Of a stretch of DNA of 64,000 nt, positions 38,029-48,492 are shown in pieces. The stretch spans positions 62,001 through 126,000 of the forward strand of contig JADKGI010000002.1 of assembly GCA_016722285.1 (NCBI GenBank). Direction: 5' to 3'. Each line of letters opens with the position of its first letter. Position 1 is the stretch's first letter. Below the pieces are notes generated by a model. It was not told the origin of the DNA and searched no databases. It saw only the letters and a list, made by a program, of their open reading frames with translations. The stretch comes from Saprospiraceae bacterium. GTDB taxonomy: Bacteria; Bacteroidota; Bacteroidia; Chitinophagales; Saprospiraceae. The translations under genes were made by a program, and so were the position numbers.

Positions 38029-38670
38029 TTAGTTAAATACCACAGTATCTTCATAAAACGCAACCTCACCAGAACTAATATCATGGGTACCGCCCGCTAT
38101 GCCAACTGCACCACTTTGTATTAATTCTTTTAGAATCGGACTTCTTTCCATGATGCTTTTGATGGTTCTTTTAACATTGATAACGGAGACTTTTTCTACA
38201 AACTCTGCGTTACCGGAATTTCTGTTATCTTTTACTGTCATTTCATCATCTACTGCTGGTCTTATTTTTGACAAAAGTGCTGTCAAATTTCCCATTTCAA
38301 CATGATCGCATGCGCCTTTGATGGCTCCGCATTTTGTATGTCCAAGGACCATAATTATTTTTGATCCTGCTACTTTAGTAGCAAATTCCATACTTCCCAG
38401 GATATCTTCATTTATGATATTTCCTGCTATACGAACACTAAATATGTCTCCCAGCCCCTGATCAAAAATCAGCTCAGCTGAAGTCCTTGAGTCAATACAG
38501 CTCAAAACAACAGCAAAGGGGTGTTGGCCATCTGAAGTCTCATTGGCTTGTTGCAGAAGGTTGCGATTGATTTTCAGATTGTTAATAAATCTCTTATTTC
38601 CTTCTTTTAGTAAAGTTAAAGCCATTTTTGGAGTGATGGCATCCTGCATTTCTTTGTTTAAAGTCTTCAT
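38029..38670 (-). CDS. Beta-class carbonic anhydrase
   Basis: A 213-residue beta-carbonic anhydrase interconverting CO2 and bicarbonate. Zinc ligands are Cys58, His111 and Cys114 (SCIDSR and GHTKCGA), with the Asp60/Arg62 dyad. The C-terminus (SGAVGIAGGTHDISSGEV) matches the family. No clear signal peptide is present, so it is probably cytoplasmic. It lies 20 nt after a SulP transporter gene, the common bicarbonate-uptake pairing. Confidence 0.93.
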   Translation of the reverse strand: MKTLNKEMQDAITPKMALTLLKEGNKRFINNLKINRNLLQQANETSDGQHPFAVVLSCIDSRTSAELIFDQGLGDIFSVRIAGNIINEDILGSMEFATKVAGSKIIMVLGHTKCGAIKGACDHVEMGNLTALLSKIRPAVDDEMTVKDNRNSGNAEFVEKVSVINVKRTIKSIMERSPILKELIQSGAVGIAGGTHDISSGEVAFYEDTVVFN

Positions 38671-38690
38671 TTTTTTTATAGTGATGTTAA

Positions 38691-40246
38691 TTAATATGTG
38701 ACTGGTTCAATAAAATTTATTTTCTCTACCGTTATATTTTTTCTTTTGGCATTTGTCTCAAAATTTAATATTAGCTCAATAACATCAAAGGCAATAGACT
38801 TTGAATGTGTGCAATCGATAATAACTTTAGAATTTTGAGGGATGGCATCTAATGCTTTCAAAACACTTGCTTTATTGAAAAAAGAAACTTCCTGTGCCAG
38901 AGTCAAATGATGTACTTCCTGACCTTCTTCTGTAGTAACGATGTCTTTCATGTGGTGCGAATTTCTATAACTATGGCGTAGGGTGTAAAAAATACCGAAA
39001 ATCATACCTATAAAAATACCTTTCAACAAATCAGTTGCAAGTATCCCTATTATTGTCGCAACAAAAGGCACCAGTTGTTCCCAGCCCTGATTATACATTT
39101 GCTTAAAAAATGAAGGCTTAGTAAGTTTGTAACCAACCATCAGTAAAATAGCGGCTAAACTCGCCAATGGAATGAGATTTAAGATTGAAGCCAGCATCAA
39201 AGCACTGAGCAATAAAAATACCCCATGCAGGATAGCAGATAATTTTGTCTTGCCACCGAAATTGATGTTGGCAGAGCTTCTTACAATGACCTGAGTCAAT
39301 GGAAGACCTCCTATAAGACCTGAAATTATGTTTCCTAATCCCTGAGCCTTGAGCTCTCGGTTCGCTGGAGTTACTCTTTTGTATGGATCCAGATTATCTG
39401 TTGCTTCTACGCATAAGAGTGTTTCGAGACTGGCAACGATGGCTATGACTATGGCCACCTGATATACCATCGGATTATTTATAGCTGTAAAATCAGGTAG
39501 CGTAAACTGACTGAAAAACGCTGATAAATCTGATGGAACCGGGATGTTTACAATCTGGTCAGGATTTAACGAGAAATTTAACAAACCATTTTGATAGCAA
39601 AGATTAAATACAATACCGATGATTACTACTACCAGTGGCCCCTGAATTAATTGGAATATCTTATGTTTTTTGCTGAGTACTGTTTCCCAAAAATCAAAAT
39701 GAATAAAGAAACCGCAGCAATAATAAACGCACCGGGTGTAATATAGCTTAATGCCTGTGAAATCGATGAAAATGTATTTTCGCCGTCTGCCTGTAGTAAT
39801 TCAAAATCACCTTCAGGGTCCTTGTCATAGCCAAGGGCATGCGGGATTTGCTTTAAAATAATCAGGAGCCCTATGCCACTGAGCATTCCTTTAATAACAG
39901 AAGAAGGGAAGAAGTAAGCAACAAATCCTGCTTTGAGAAAACCAAGTATCAACTGAATTACTCCTGCTATTAGCACAGCTAAGAGGAAAATTTCCCATGA
40001 TCCCAGTGTTTCTATAGATGTCAGTACAATCACAGCCAAGCCAGCTGCCGGTCCGCTCACTCCCAGGGGAGATCCACTTGCCATACCTACTACTATACCC
40101 CCAATAATCCCGGCAATGATCCCGGCAAAAAGTGGTGCTCCTGAAGCTAGCGCAATCCCTAAACATAGAGGCACAGCTACAAAAAATACAATGATACTGG
40201 CCGGGAGATCACTTTTAAATTCTTTAAAAATATTTGTTGAAATCAT
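38691..40246 (-). CDS. SulP-family anion (bicarbonate/sulfate) transporter, split by one frameshift
   Basis: A SulP transporter of about 518 residues with 10-12 membrane segments and a C-terminal STAS-like part (KVIIDCTHSKSIAFDVIELI). N-terminal features are DLPASIIVFFVAVPLCLGIALASG and GSPLGVSGPAAG; the second half has VEATDNLDPYKRVTPANREL and GLIGGLPLTQVIVRSSANINFG. One base is missing in the A5 run at 39689-39693; restoring it gives LFILIFWETVLSKKHK and joins fragments 39647-40246 and 38691-39584. Bicarbonate is the probable substrate because carbonic anhydrase follows in the same operon. Confidence 0.88.
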
Positions 40247-40279
40247 AAAGACAAAAGATTTATTTTATTTAAGAAAACA

Positions 40280-40319
40280 CAAAGATAGTATTAATGTTTG
40301 AGATAATAGTAATACTATC
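40280..40319. promoter_or_regulatory. Putative TetR operator overlapping the SulP promoter
   Basis: GATAGTATTA (40284-40293) and its exact complement TAATACTATC (40310-40319) form a 10-bp inverted repeat with 16-nt spacing between the divergent SulP and TetR genes. On the minus strand TATCTTTG (40287-40280), a perfect TAnnTTTG box for the SulP operon, overlaps the left arm. Confidence 0.65.
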
Positions 40320-40342
40320 ATAAAAAATTTAAATACTTTTAT

Positions 40343-40350
40343 TATATTTG
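40343..40350 (+). promoter_or_regulatory. -7 promoter box of the TetR gene
   Basis: TATATTTG matches TAnnTTTG exactly. It lies 24 nt downstream of the inverted repeat and about 80 nt before the start codon. Confidence 0.45.
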
Positions 40351-40430
40351 CATTTTGATTTTCTATTTCTTATTTTGCAATTAGAACTGATGACAAGATT
40401 TATATGCTTTTTGTGTAATTAAATTTGAGT

Positions 40431-41108
40431 ATGGAATTACAAATTCAAATTAAAATGAATGAAAAACTGTATCTCAGAGATCCTGAGCATACAGAACTAG
40501 GCAAGAATATTATTTTGCACAGTATAAAGATGATTTATAAATTGGGCTTCGAGTCTTTTACTTTCAGGAAACTCGCTTTGGATATCGGTACGACTGAAGC
40601 TGGTATATACAGATATTTTGAGAACAAACACAGATTGCTGGTATATATTATTGCCTGGTATTGGTCGTGGCTGGAATATAGAGTAAAGATCCATACCTAC
40701 AATATATACAACCCTGAAGAAAGGCTTAGAATTGTATTGAAACTTCTCGCCACTACTGTTGAAGATGATATACAAACTTCCCATGTCAACGAAAGCATAT
40801 TGCATCAGATTATAATTGCAGAAAGCACCAAAGCCTTCATGACCAATCACGTTACTGATGATAATAAAGATCAGCTGTTCAAACCTTATAAGGATCTTTG
40901 CAAAGCAATCGGAGATTTTATCCTTGCATGCAACCCGAACTATAAGTATCCGAAGTCACTTGCCAATTCAATTATTGAAATAGCGCACATTCAAAATTTC
41001 TTCATGCACAATCTTCCCGCCTTGACCGACTTTGCTGATGAAAAGGATGAATCAAAAATCCTGGAATTTTTGGAAGATCTTGTTTTTGCGAGTATAGGAA
41101 AATACTAA
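40431..41108 (+). CDS. TetR-family regulator divergent from SulP/carbonic anhydrase
   Basis: A 225-residue TetR-like regulator from ATG 40431; a TTG two codons upstream is an alternative start. The HTH is at about residues 25-70 (ILHSIKMIYKLGFESFTFRKLALDIGTTEAGIYRYFENKHRLL). The C-terminal domain is helical. Its position and the shared inverted repeat suggest it controls the bicarbonate-uptake operon and itself. The ligand is unknown. Confidence 0.87.
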   Translation: MELQIQIKMNEKLYLRDPEHTELGKNIILHSIKMIYKLGFESFTFRKLALDIGTTEAGIYRYFENKHRLLVYIIAWYWSWLEYRVKIHTYNIYNPEERLRIVLKLLATTVEDDIQTSHVNESILHQIIIAESTKAFMTNHVTDDNKDQLFKPYKDLCKAIGDFILACNPNYKYPKSLANSIIEIAHIQNFFMHNLPALTDFADEKDESKILEFLEDLVFASIGKY

Positions 41109-41430
41109 AAAATGCAGTTCCTGATTTGTGTTTTGATGGAAAAATATAACCTGAATCAGACCATTTAATTACAGATTATTTTCCCTTATTGAGATTATGC
41201 AACATCCCAAACCGATTTGAAAATAATGATTAATTCAAATACATCAATGAAGATTTCTATAGGTAATTTCAATTTTTAATCATCAAGGATGATTATGATT
41301 TTTGTTCTCTTCTTCTGACGCAAAAGACCTTAGTACTTTAATCTTATTTTGAGCAATGAGGGTTTACAAGAAACATTCCTATTTTACCTGATTATTTGTT
41401 TGTTAAAGGATGGTTTTTTACTTCGGTTCT
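41109..41430. other. Intergenic region, no feature seen
   Basis: About 320 nt between convergent genes. I see no perfect hairpin with a U-tract and no small ORF. Confidence 0.35.
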
Positions 41431-44045
41431 TCATCTTTTATAAGGTGAGATACCTTTTGTTACTATAAAAGGCTTTTCAAGTTCTTGGTTCAGATCAGAA
41501 AGAACCATTCGATAAGCACCAGCTTCCAGAAATGTCTCATAGTGTATAAAATAAGGCAGGTTACTCGACTCTCTTTTTAATACTAAATCCCATCGGTACT
41601 GATTGAATCCCTTATGACCTTGCAAGGTATCTGTCCAAATAATTCCGTTATCTGAGTCTTTTACAGTAAGTGTGACCAGTTTTGAATCTCTCAACCAAAA
41701 CGAAATATCAGCATTCTCCACAGTACGATAGTCCGGTTCCCTACCCGAAGAATTAAACCAGGGTCTGTGGGCTTCAAGTATATCAAAGAGATGGTCAATA
41801 GTATCAGATGTTCCCTGTTGTAGCATTTCGTGAACTGGCCGAAGGTTTAATTTATAAATTCCTCTTCCATGTGTGGCAGCGACCAGGTCCATTGTAGATT
41901 CATGGATCTCCAAATCCGCAATAGCAGTACCTGGCATGTTATTTCCCAAATATGACCAGGTGTTGCCTCGGTCAGCTGATATATACACCCCCCTTAATCC
42001 ACCTGCATACAGTATGTTCTCATTAAAGTGGTCTTCCAGGATAACATTTACGGGTTCATTGGGTAAACCTTGAGCTATACTTTTCCAATTATTACCATTA
42101 TCTTCTGAAACATACAGATAACTCTGCAGGTCATCATAATTTATTCCGGTCATGGCTGCATAAACCCTTTCTTTCTTGAATCCGGAAGGGCAAATGCTGC
42201 GTATATAATTGTTTGCTAGTCCGGTCGAGTGTTCTTCCCAATTTATGCCATCGTTTTGAGTTACCCAGAATGCACCTCTGTCTGTTCCTGCATAAAGTAA
42301 TCCTGGTTGTACCTTTGATTCTGCGAGTGCTCCGGTTGCAATAGATTTCTTTTCTATATTTTTTGAGAGAGCCAGATCAGGACTTATGACTTTCCAGTTA
42401 TTACCGCGATCAGTGCTTTTGAAAATGAAATTGCCGCCATGATACAGGGTTTTACTGTTATGCGGAGATATGAAATACGGGGCTACATAATTAAAAACCA
42501 ATGTATCAACTGAAGTCTTGGGTAGATGAGGTTGAATAGTATAAGTGGTGTCCATTTTGCTATCAAAGCGAACAGCATGCCCATGCTGCATACTATAATA
42601 AATCGTGTTTTCATCTTCAGGATCTACCTGAGTGACACAACCGTCTCCACCGTCCCACGGATCAATCCATACATATTGCCAGGTATCTGGAAAATCAGGA
42701 TTGAATTCATGAGATTGACCGTACACGGTCGCATTGTCCTGTGTTCCACCATAAATAGTATAGCTTTTTTGGTCAATCGTAATATCATAAAATTCTCCTA
42801 CAGGAATATTATTGTAATGAAACCATGATAATCCTTTGTCATAACTGACATAAAATCCACCATCATTACCAGCAGCAATATGCTGTGGATTATTTGGATC
42901 AATCCAAAATGCACACTGATCTAAATGAAATCCTTTTGCCAGGCTTGGAGTAGAGCGTGTCACATTTCCTCCTAAAAATGAAAACGTTTTTCCCCCATCT
43001 GTACTATGTGCAAGCCGAACACCTAAGCAATAGACTTCATCATCATTTTGGGGATTGACAAACACATCAGCAAAATACCATCCGATGACAGAAAAAAAGT
43101 ACAAAGGACTCTCATGGGTTTTGACCCAGGTCAGGCCACCGTCTGTGGTCTTGTACAATTCTGCTGCTTCACCTTTAGGATTATTTAGATTATCGACCAG
43201 AGCATAAGCTTTTAAAGGGTGAGTATGTGACACAGCAAGGCCAATACGACCGACCAAAGGTCCCGAAGGTAAGCCGTTGGTGCAAGCTTTCCAAGTTTTA
43301 CCACCATCAATGCTTCTATGTACCCCGCTGTTTTTTCCACTGACACCCGGATAAACCTCCCATGTGGATGCGTACATTATTTTTGGCTGAGAGGGTGATA
43401 TTACGACATCATTAACTCCTGTAATTTCATCTTTGTATAAGACCTGTTTCCATGATTTGCCGCCATTGGTAGTTCGATAAAGCCCCCGGTTTTTATTTTT
43501 TGACCACAAATGACCCAGGACTGCTACCATGACTATATCCGGATTTTTGGGATGGACAGCAATTTCTGCAATTGACCATGAATCTTCAAGACCTATATGT
43601 TTCCATGATTTGCCACCATCATTTGATCGGTACATTCCTGTACCCGGCAAAGTGAAATTTCTTGGTTTTTTCAAATTTTCACCTGTACCAAGATAAATTA
43701 TATCCGGGTTGGAAGGAGCTAATTTTATATCACCTATACCTAATGATGCTTGTTCTTCGAAAACACATTTCCAATTGATTCCATTATTTACTGTTTTCCA
43801 CAAGCCACCTGATCCAAAGCCGACATACATTGTACCGGGATGTTTAATATCTATTTCTATCACATCTGCCCGAGCTGAATTTATGGTAGGGCCCAATGAA
43901 ACCCAATCAAGTTTATATTTTGTATCTTTTTCATTTCCTGATACGTATGAAAAGATGATTCCAGCGGCGACCTGACTTGTTGAGCAATCACGTCATTTTT
44001 GAAAAAAAAGACAATGAAAAAGGATATCAGTAATGCATTTTTCAT
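41431..44045 (-). CDS. Secreted BNR/sortilin-like beta-propeller protein, frame broken near the N-terminus
   Basis: A large exported propeller protein of about 871 residues. Repeated Asp-box/BNR motifs (SxDGGKSW, TxNGGKSW, STDGGKTF, SADRGNTW) recall VPS10/sortilin or GH74-like propellers; many Bacteroidota members are annotated as glycosyl hydrolases without proof. The open frame starts in mid-protein at 43896 (LGPTINSARADV). A signal peptide MKNALLISFFIVFFFKNDVIAQ is encoded from ATG 44045 in another frame. The intermediate frame QVAAGIIFSYVSGNEKDTKYK joins the main frame, so one indel between about 43960 and 43990 breaks the gene. Confidence 0.78.
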
Positions 44046-44050
44046 TTTTC

Positions 44051-44506
44051 TTATTTTGGTAGTAGTAAAGTTTGTAAATTTTTGCTAAAATCTGTTGTCT
44101 TGCTATCGAGAGCAGAAAAAAAATCTATGTCAAATGTCTCGACAGTTAGAACAGCTTTCTTAATTATTTTTTTCCCTTCGTTGGTTAGTCCAACTGTTTT
44201 GGCTCTAGTATCTGTCAAGTGTTCCTGCCTTTGTATTAAATCCTTTTGTTGCAAAGTTCTTAAAACAGTTGAAGTTGTCATGGGGTCAATTTTTGTATGA
44301 TTTGAAAGCAGTATTTGTGTTACTTCTTTATTGTGAATGGTCAGCCAGTGAATACTTGCCATCAGCACAAATTGAGAATGAGTCAGTCCATACTGCTCCA
44401 ATGCTTTTTTGATTTCTCGTTGCCATAGGTTTGTCACTTGCCACAATAAAAAGCCCAAACTATCTTCCGGTCTTTCTACGCTAAATGTGTTTTCTCTTTG
44501 ATTCAT
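44051..44506 (-). CDS. MarR-family transcriptional regulator
   Basis: A 151-residue MarR-type winged helix: LTHSQFVLMASIHWL, then QILLSNHTKIDPMTTSTVLRTLQQKDLI, and the wing DTRAKTVGLTNEGKKI. It is translationally coupled to the upstream SRPBCC gene by ATGA (44503-44506). A promoter with a palindrome in its spacer precedes the pair, which suggests autoregulation. Confidence 0.9.
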   Translation of the reverse strand: MNQRENTFSVERPEDSLGFLLWQVTNLWQREIKKALEQYGLTHSQFVLMASIHWLTIHNKEVTQILLSNHTKIDPMTTSTVLRTLQQKDLIQRQEHLTDTRAKTVGLTNEGKKIIKKAVLTVETFDIDFFSALDSKTTDFSKNLQTLLLPK

Positions 44507-44922
44507 AGTTTTGAAGCTGCTTTTATTTGAATTTGCATATCAGTTTGTAAAGTATCTGCGATTTTCTGTGCAACAATTTTTACCCAAAGAAACCCCAATA
44601 TACCTTTCATACTAATAGTATTGGTTATTTTTAGTCCTTCTTTTGTCTCTTCAAATGTATGGCTGTCATACATTTTTGCAAGTGGAAATTTTGTGACGTC
44701 AAGAAAACTATGGTTTTCATTGGTTTCAACTAATTCAACCTTTACATTTGGTCCACCTTTTGGCCTTAATGTAAAATAGTTTCCTTTTTCAAACTTGCCT
44801 TCAAGTTTAGCAAATTCTATTCCGCTATCCCAATTATGCCAATTATTTACGTCTGCAAAGAGTTTCCACATTTGTTCTTTTGTAACTTCATTTGTTTGAA
44901 TAGAGTGCGATTTTGTCCACAT
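44503..44922 (-). CDS. SRPBCC-fold (START-like) protein
   Basis: A 139-residue protein of the polyketide-cyclase/SRPBCC superfamily. MWKLFADVNNWHNWDSGI, ATLRPKGG-like (TLRPKGGPNVKVELVE) and HTFEETKEGLKITNTISM give the helix-grip fold. Such proteins bind hydrophobic ligands; no enzyme activity can be assigned. It is the first gene of the pair with the MarR regulator, which might sense the same ligand. Confidence 0.82.
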   Translation of the reverse strand: MWTKSHSIQTNEVTKEQMWKLFADVNNWHNWDSGIEFAKLEGKFEKGNYFTLRPKGGPNVKVELVETNENHSFLDVTKFPLAKMYDSHTFEETKEGLKITNTISMKGILGFLWVKIVAQKIADTLQTDMQIQIKAASKL

Positions 44923-44959
44923 TTTTTTAAAATTTAATAATAAAATTAATTAATAAGTG

Positions 44960-44991
44960 CAAATATAATATGTGTACATATAATAATCAAA
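44960..44991 (-). promoter_or_regulatory. Promoter of the SRPBCC/marR-like operon with internal palindrome
   Basis: On the minus strand TTTG (44991-44988) and TATATTTG (44967-44960) are separated by 20 nt, a full consensus match. The palindrome ATATGT-GT-ACATAT at 44968-44981 lies in the spacer next to the -7 box and is a candidate MarR site. Confidence 0.65.
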
Positions 44992-45765
44992 TTTATTTTC
45001 AATTTAATTCTTTTTTATCATCGGGTTTAGTCGTATAATGTTCAAGATATACAATTTAAACATACTCTTATATCATATTGGTTTATAAAACGAAACCAGT
45101 GAGTTTTGAAATTTATTTTTAAGAGAATTCCACCCATTCAAAAGCAATATAAAGTAAGAATAGTGTAGTTTTAAAGCTCAGTTTCCCCACAACAATTGTT
45201 AAAATATCTGTGGATATCCTGTGATAGACTGATATAGTCGAGGTATAAAATTTTATACATATTGAAATTTTAGAAATTATATAATCCCATTATAATTTAA
45301 AAATAAAATATAATTTTTTAATATTAAGATTGAAAGAATTATTGATTAGAAATCGTTTGCGCAAAGGTTTGTTATTTGAAATCCATTTGCCCATTACTAC
45401 ATCTTAAGTGTTGGGCGACCAGGATTATTTGTTACCGGAGTCCAAAAAACGTTTTGTAAGAAATATCTCCCTATTCAGTATTGCTTGGTGTGTATTACTG
45501 ATAGCACAAATTTGATCATTTGCCTCGCTACCATCATTCCTAAAGGGAAGACCAGTCCATCGAAACTTTGTCCCTCCTTTAATTGCTTATCATTACTTTG
45601 GGAGGGATTGGAAGCAGAAAGTGCAATAAGTTATACACACTATTGCTTGCGGTGCAGGACTTCGACGATGACCGGTATATAGGTAAGGCTTCATTTTTTA
45701 ATCAAAGGGTAATATAATATTTAAAAAGATTGCTAAATAATTTTACCACCAAACCATCCTGAACC
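44992..45765. other. Long intergenic region, mostly featureless
   Basis: About 770 nt without a supportable gene. The 17-mer ATTTAAACATACTCTTA at 45054-45070 recurs at 57322-57338 as one end of a MITE-like element. The more GC-rich part at 45400-45700 may be old coding DNA, but no family is recognisable. Confidence 0.4.
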
Positions 45766-47295
45766 TTATTTACCTGATTTTTCTTTGATGGCTACCTGAA
45801 TGCGTATATTATGAATTTTGCTGTCAAGCCATGCTATAATATCAAGGTACAAGAATGGCCTCCTTTCATATGGATCATTTTGATATTTTATGAGCTTTGA
45901 TCTGAGTTTGATAAATTCGCCTTTGAGATCTTTTTTAGTCATTAGCGGAGTTCTGCGCAGAAAATTCAGAATTTCTTTTTGAACAGCCTGCATGTCTTCC
46001 ATTTTATGCAGGAATCGATATACTGACTTTATCTGATAGCTTACCAGGAAGTCATTTCCCATTTCATAATGGCTGATTAATGTCAGAATTCTGGCAAAAC
46101 ACTGGATATCTTCCCTAAGTCCACCGATGGAACTGTTGATTATTTTATTTAGGTAATCTGTTGCCTTATTAAAATCATCTGCACCGAAATATACACACGC
46201 TATTTTGTAGTAAAATACGATCTCCCTGTTTATGTCCCAATAGTGATCCCGGGATTTGAGTACATCTTCTATTTCTTTAATCTCAAAGATACCTTCATCA
46301 TAGTCCCCTGTCAAAAATATTTTATTGAGCAGGTGTATGTATTTAAAAAGTCTGAAATTAGAAATCTGAAGATCAGATATTTGTTCATTTTCAAGCTCCG
46401 AAAACTCAGAATAGCTTATCAGGAACTTATCTTTTTTATTGGCCATATATAATGCATTGAGGGCATTATGGAGGCCTTTGAAAAATAATACAGAATCTTC
46501 TTTTTTCATTTGAGGCTCAAGACGAAAACAATCTACCCATTTTTGGGAAAATTTGTAATAATTGGCAAAGTCCTGGGTCATATGATGATACCACACCATG
46601 GACTGGAAATAAAATATTTTTTCATAAAATCCAAGTTTTTGAACTTTGACATCTGGAAGATTTGAATAAAAATAGTCTTTGAGTTGTTCATAATCTTTTT
46701 TATCCCGTACATATCCATATTTAAGATACATACCATACAGCATAATGGAGAGATTGGATAGCCTGTCCCTTACCCCAACATTTTGCAGTATTTTTACACT
46801 TTCTTCATTTAACTGTACTGCTTTTAGTGTCGAGCTGCCGGTGATGTATTGGGTTTCAATTTTTCTTTCTTCATCGAGGATGTGATACGACAGAAGAGTT
46901 TCATGACTGTTTTCAGCGATTTTTTTTGCTTTTTCAAGCATGTCCAGGCATGTTTTTGTCATCCCTTTTGCCTGGAGTATTCTCGAATAATCAAGCAGCT
47001 CCCGAATAGATACATCTGAATAATCCTGCTTATGGAGATGTCTCAGATTGGAAAGTATCTGCTTCATCAGGTTTGCCTTAATATTCGACAATTGGGATTT
47101 TTTGATTTGAGGTATTTTTTTAAGCAGATCCGCTTCTCTATAAGTTTTTGCTGAATCCACATAGTCAAAGAGTTGCATAAACAATTTTTCATTGCCATTA
47201 TTGTCCCTGTTGACATATAGCCTGAAACTTCTTTTTTCAGCTTTTGTTAGTGATTTGATAAGTTGGATCAACTGATCTGTCTGGTGGCTTGGCAT
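45766..47295 (-). CDS. Conserved helical repeat protein, unknown function
   Basis: A 509-residue soluble, nearly all-helical protein without signal peptide. The N-terminal part (LIQLIKSLTKAEKRSFRLYV, then SQLSNIKANLMKQILSNLRHL) and the regular helical pairs that follow resemble TPR-like scaffolds. I recognise the N-terminal pattern as typical of an uncharacterised Bacteroidota protein. It is divergent from the thioredoxin/MsrA-like gene. Confidence 0.7.
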   Translation of the reverse strand: MPSHQTDQLIQLIKSLTKAEKRSFRLYVNRDNNGNEKLFMQLFDYVDSAKTYREADLLKKIPQIKKSQLSNIKANLMKQILSNLRHLHKQDYSDVSIRELLDYSRILQAKGMTKTCLDMLEKAKKIAENSHETLLSYHILDEERKIETQYITGSSTLKAVQLNEESVKILQNVGVRDRLSNLSIMLYGMYLKYGYVRDKKDYEQLKDYFYSNLPDVKVQKLGFYEKIFYFQSMVWYHHMTQDFANYYKFSQKWVDCFRLEPQMKKEDSVLFFKGLHNALNALYMANKKDKFLISYSEFSELENEQISDLQISNFRLFKYIHLLNKIFLTGDYDEGIFEIKEIEDVLKSRDHYWDINREIVFYYKIACVYFGADDFNKATDYLNKIINSSIGGLREDIQCFARILTLISHYEMGNDFLVSYQIKSVYRFLHKMEDMQAVQKEILNFLRRTPLMTKKDLKGEFIKLRSKLIKYQNDPYERRPFLYLDIIAWLDSKIHNIRIQVAIKEKSGK

Positions 47296-47381
47296 TTATT
47301 TATTATATACTGGAATTTGTTGTAAAGGTAGAAGTATTATGTAACTTTTTTATTTCTATATTTGGGTAAAAATTTAAATGT

Positions 47382-48389
47382 ATGCGGGCTGCTTCTTTTT
47401 GGTTTCTGGTTTTTGATGTCTTTTTTATCTTAAACGACATTTCAGGGCAATACTTTTCTTATCCTAAAAACAATCCTGTTGAATTAGGTAAAGTCAACTG
47501 GATCAGGGATTATGACAGAGCCATTAGCCTGGCTGTGGAAAAGAAACTTCCCATTTTGATTCTGTTCCAGGAGGTCCCTGGTTGCAGCAATTGTACCACT
47601 TTTGGCAATGAGATATTGTCTGACCCATTGATCGCTGAAGCTATTGAATCTTGTTTTATTCCCCTTTGTATTTATAATAATATTGAAGGCCCTGACAGGA
47701 AGGTACTCAATAAATATAATGAGCCTACGTGGAATAATCCGGTAGTGCGTATAATAGATAATGGAGGCCAGGACCTGATCCCAAGGCTACCTGATTTCAG
47801 AAAGAAACATTCTATTTTATCTGGCATGACTGAAGCTATCAGCAAATCGGGCCGAATAGTACCTGAGTATTTGAAAATGTTGAAAGAAGAAGTTTACTCC
47901 AGGGAGTTGGGCGAACTTTCGGATGTGTATTTCAGCATGTTTTGTTTTTGGTCTGGGGAGAAAGAAATAGGAGGTATTGATGGTGTAATATCCACCGAAG
48001 CTGGATACATGAACGGTCACGAAGTGGTAAAAATTGAATATAGGAAAGATAAGATTACATTGGATCAATTGTATAAAAATGCAAGTGGAAAAGGATGTGG
48101 TGATGCAGTCTTCGGGTCTGTAAATGCTAAAACTAAGCTGACTATAAAACCTACTGGTAAATATACAAAAGATAGTGAAGACAAATATTACCTGTTGCAT
48201 TCCCCTTACAAGTCAATACCTATGACTGAATTGCAAAAAATGAAAGTGAACAGAGCATTAGCTTTTGGTGAAAAACCTGATTACCTTTTGTCACCTCGCC
48301 AACTTTCTGTACTAAATTATAAAAACAAAGAAGTCAGTCACATTTCTGACAATATAATGGATGCATGGTGGATAAGCCTTGAAAAATGA
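47382..48389 (+). CDS. Exported VPGC-type thioredoxin-like and MsrA-like fusion protein
   Basis: A 335-residue protein with signal peptide 1-23. The first half is thioredoxin-like: KKLPILILFQEVPGCSNCTTFG with a CxxC at the redox position, then PTWNNPVVRIID. The second half resembles peptide methionine-sulfoxide reductase A: FCFWSGEKEIGGIDGVISTEAGYMNG, EVVKIEYRKDKITLDQLY, with the catalytic cysteine in CFW. This recalls the VPGU/VPGC thioredoxin-like (seleno)protein family. It may repair or sense oxidised envelope proteins. The CxxC here uses cysteine at the position that is selenocysteine in some relatives. Confidence 0.75.
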   Translation: MRAASFWFLVFDVFFILNDISGQYFSYPKNNPVELGKVNWIRDYDRAISLAVEKKLPILILFQEVPGCSNCTTFGNEILSDPLIAEAIESCFIPLCIYNNIEGPDRKVLNKYNEPTWNNPVVRIIDNGGQDLIPRLPDFRKKHSILSGMTEAISKSGRIVPEYLKMLKEEVYSRELGELSDVYFSMFCFWSGEKEIGGIDGVISTEAGYMNGHEVVKIEYRKDKITLDQLYKNASGKGCGDAVFGSVNAKTKLTIKPTGKYTKDSEDKYYLLHSPYKSIPMTELQKMKVNRALAFGEKPDYLLSPRQLSVLNYKNKEVSHISDNIMDAWWISLEK

Positions 48390-48492
48390 AAACCCATAAT
48401 TTCCATTGTTATGGTCAGGCACTCTTGCTCCCTTACAAGCTAAATGTTAAGGAATTTGGGTTAAATAAATATTTTAATAAATACAAATTACC

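Noticed and set aside
45400..45700. Possible RNA gene or small protein in the GC-richer patch
   Set aside because: No family, no tRNA-like or riboswitch-like fold and no consistent reading frame could be recognised.
47382..48389. Selenocysteine-containing VPGU protein
   Set aside because: The redox codon is cysteine and no in-frame TGA or SECIS-like hairpin was seen here.
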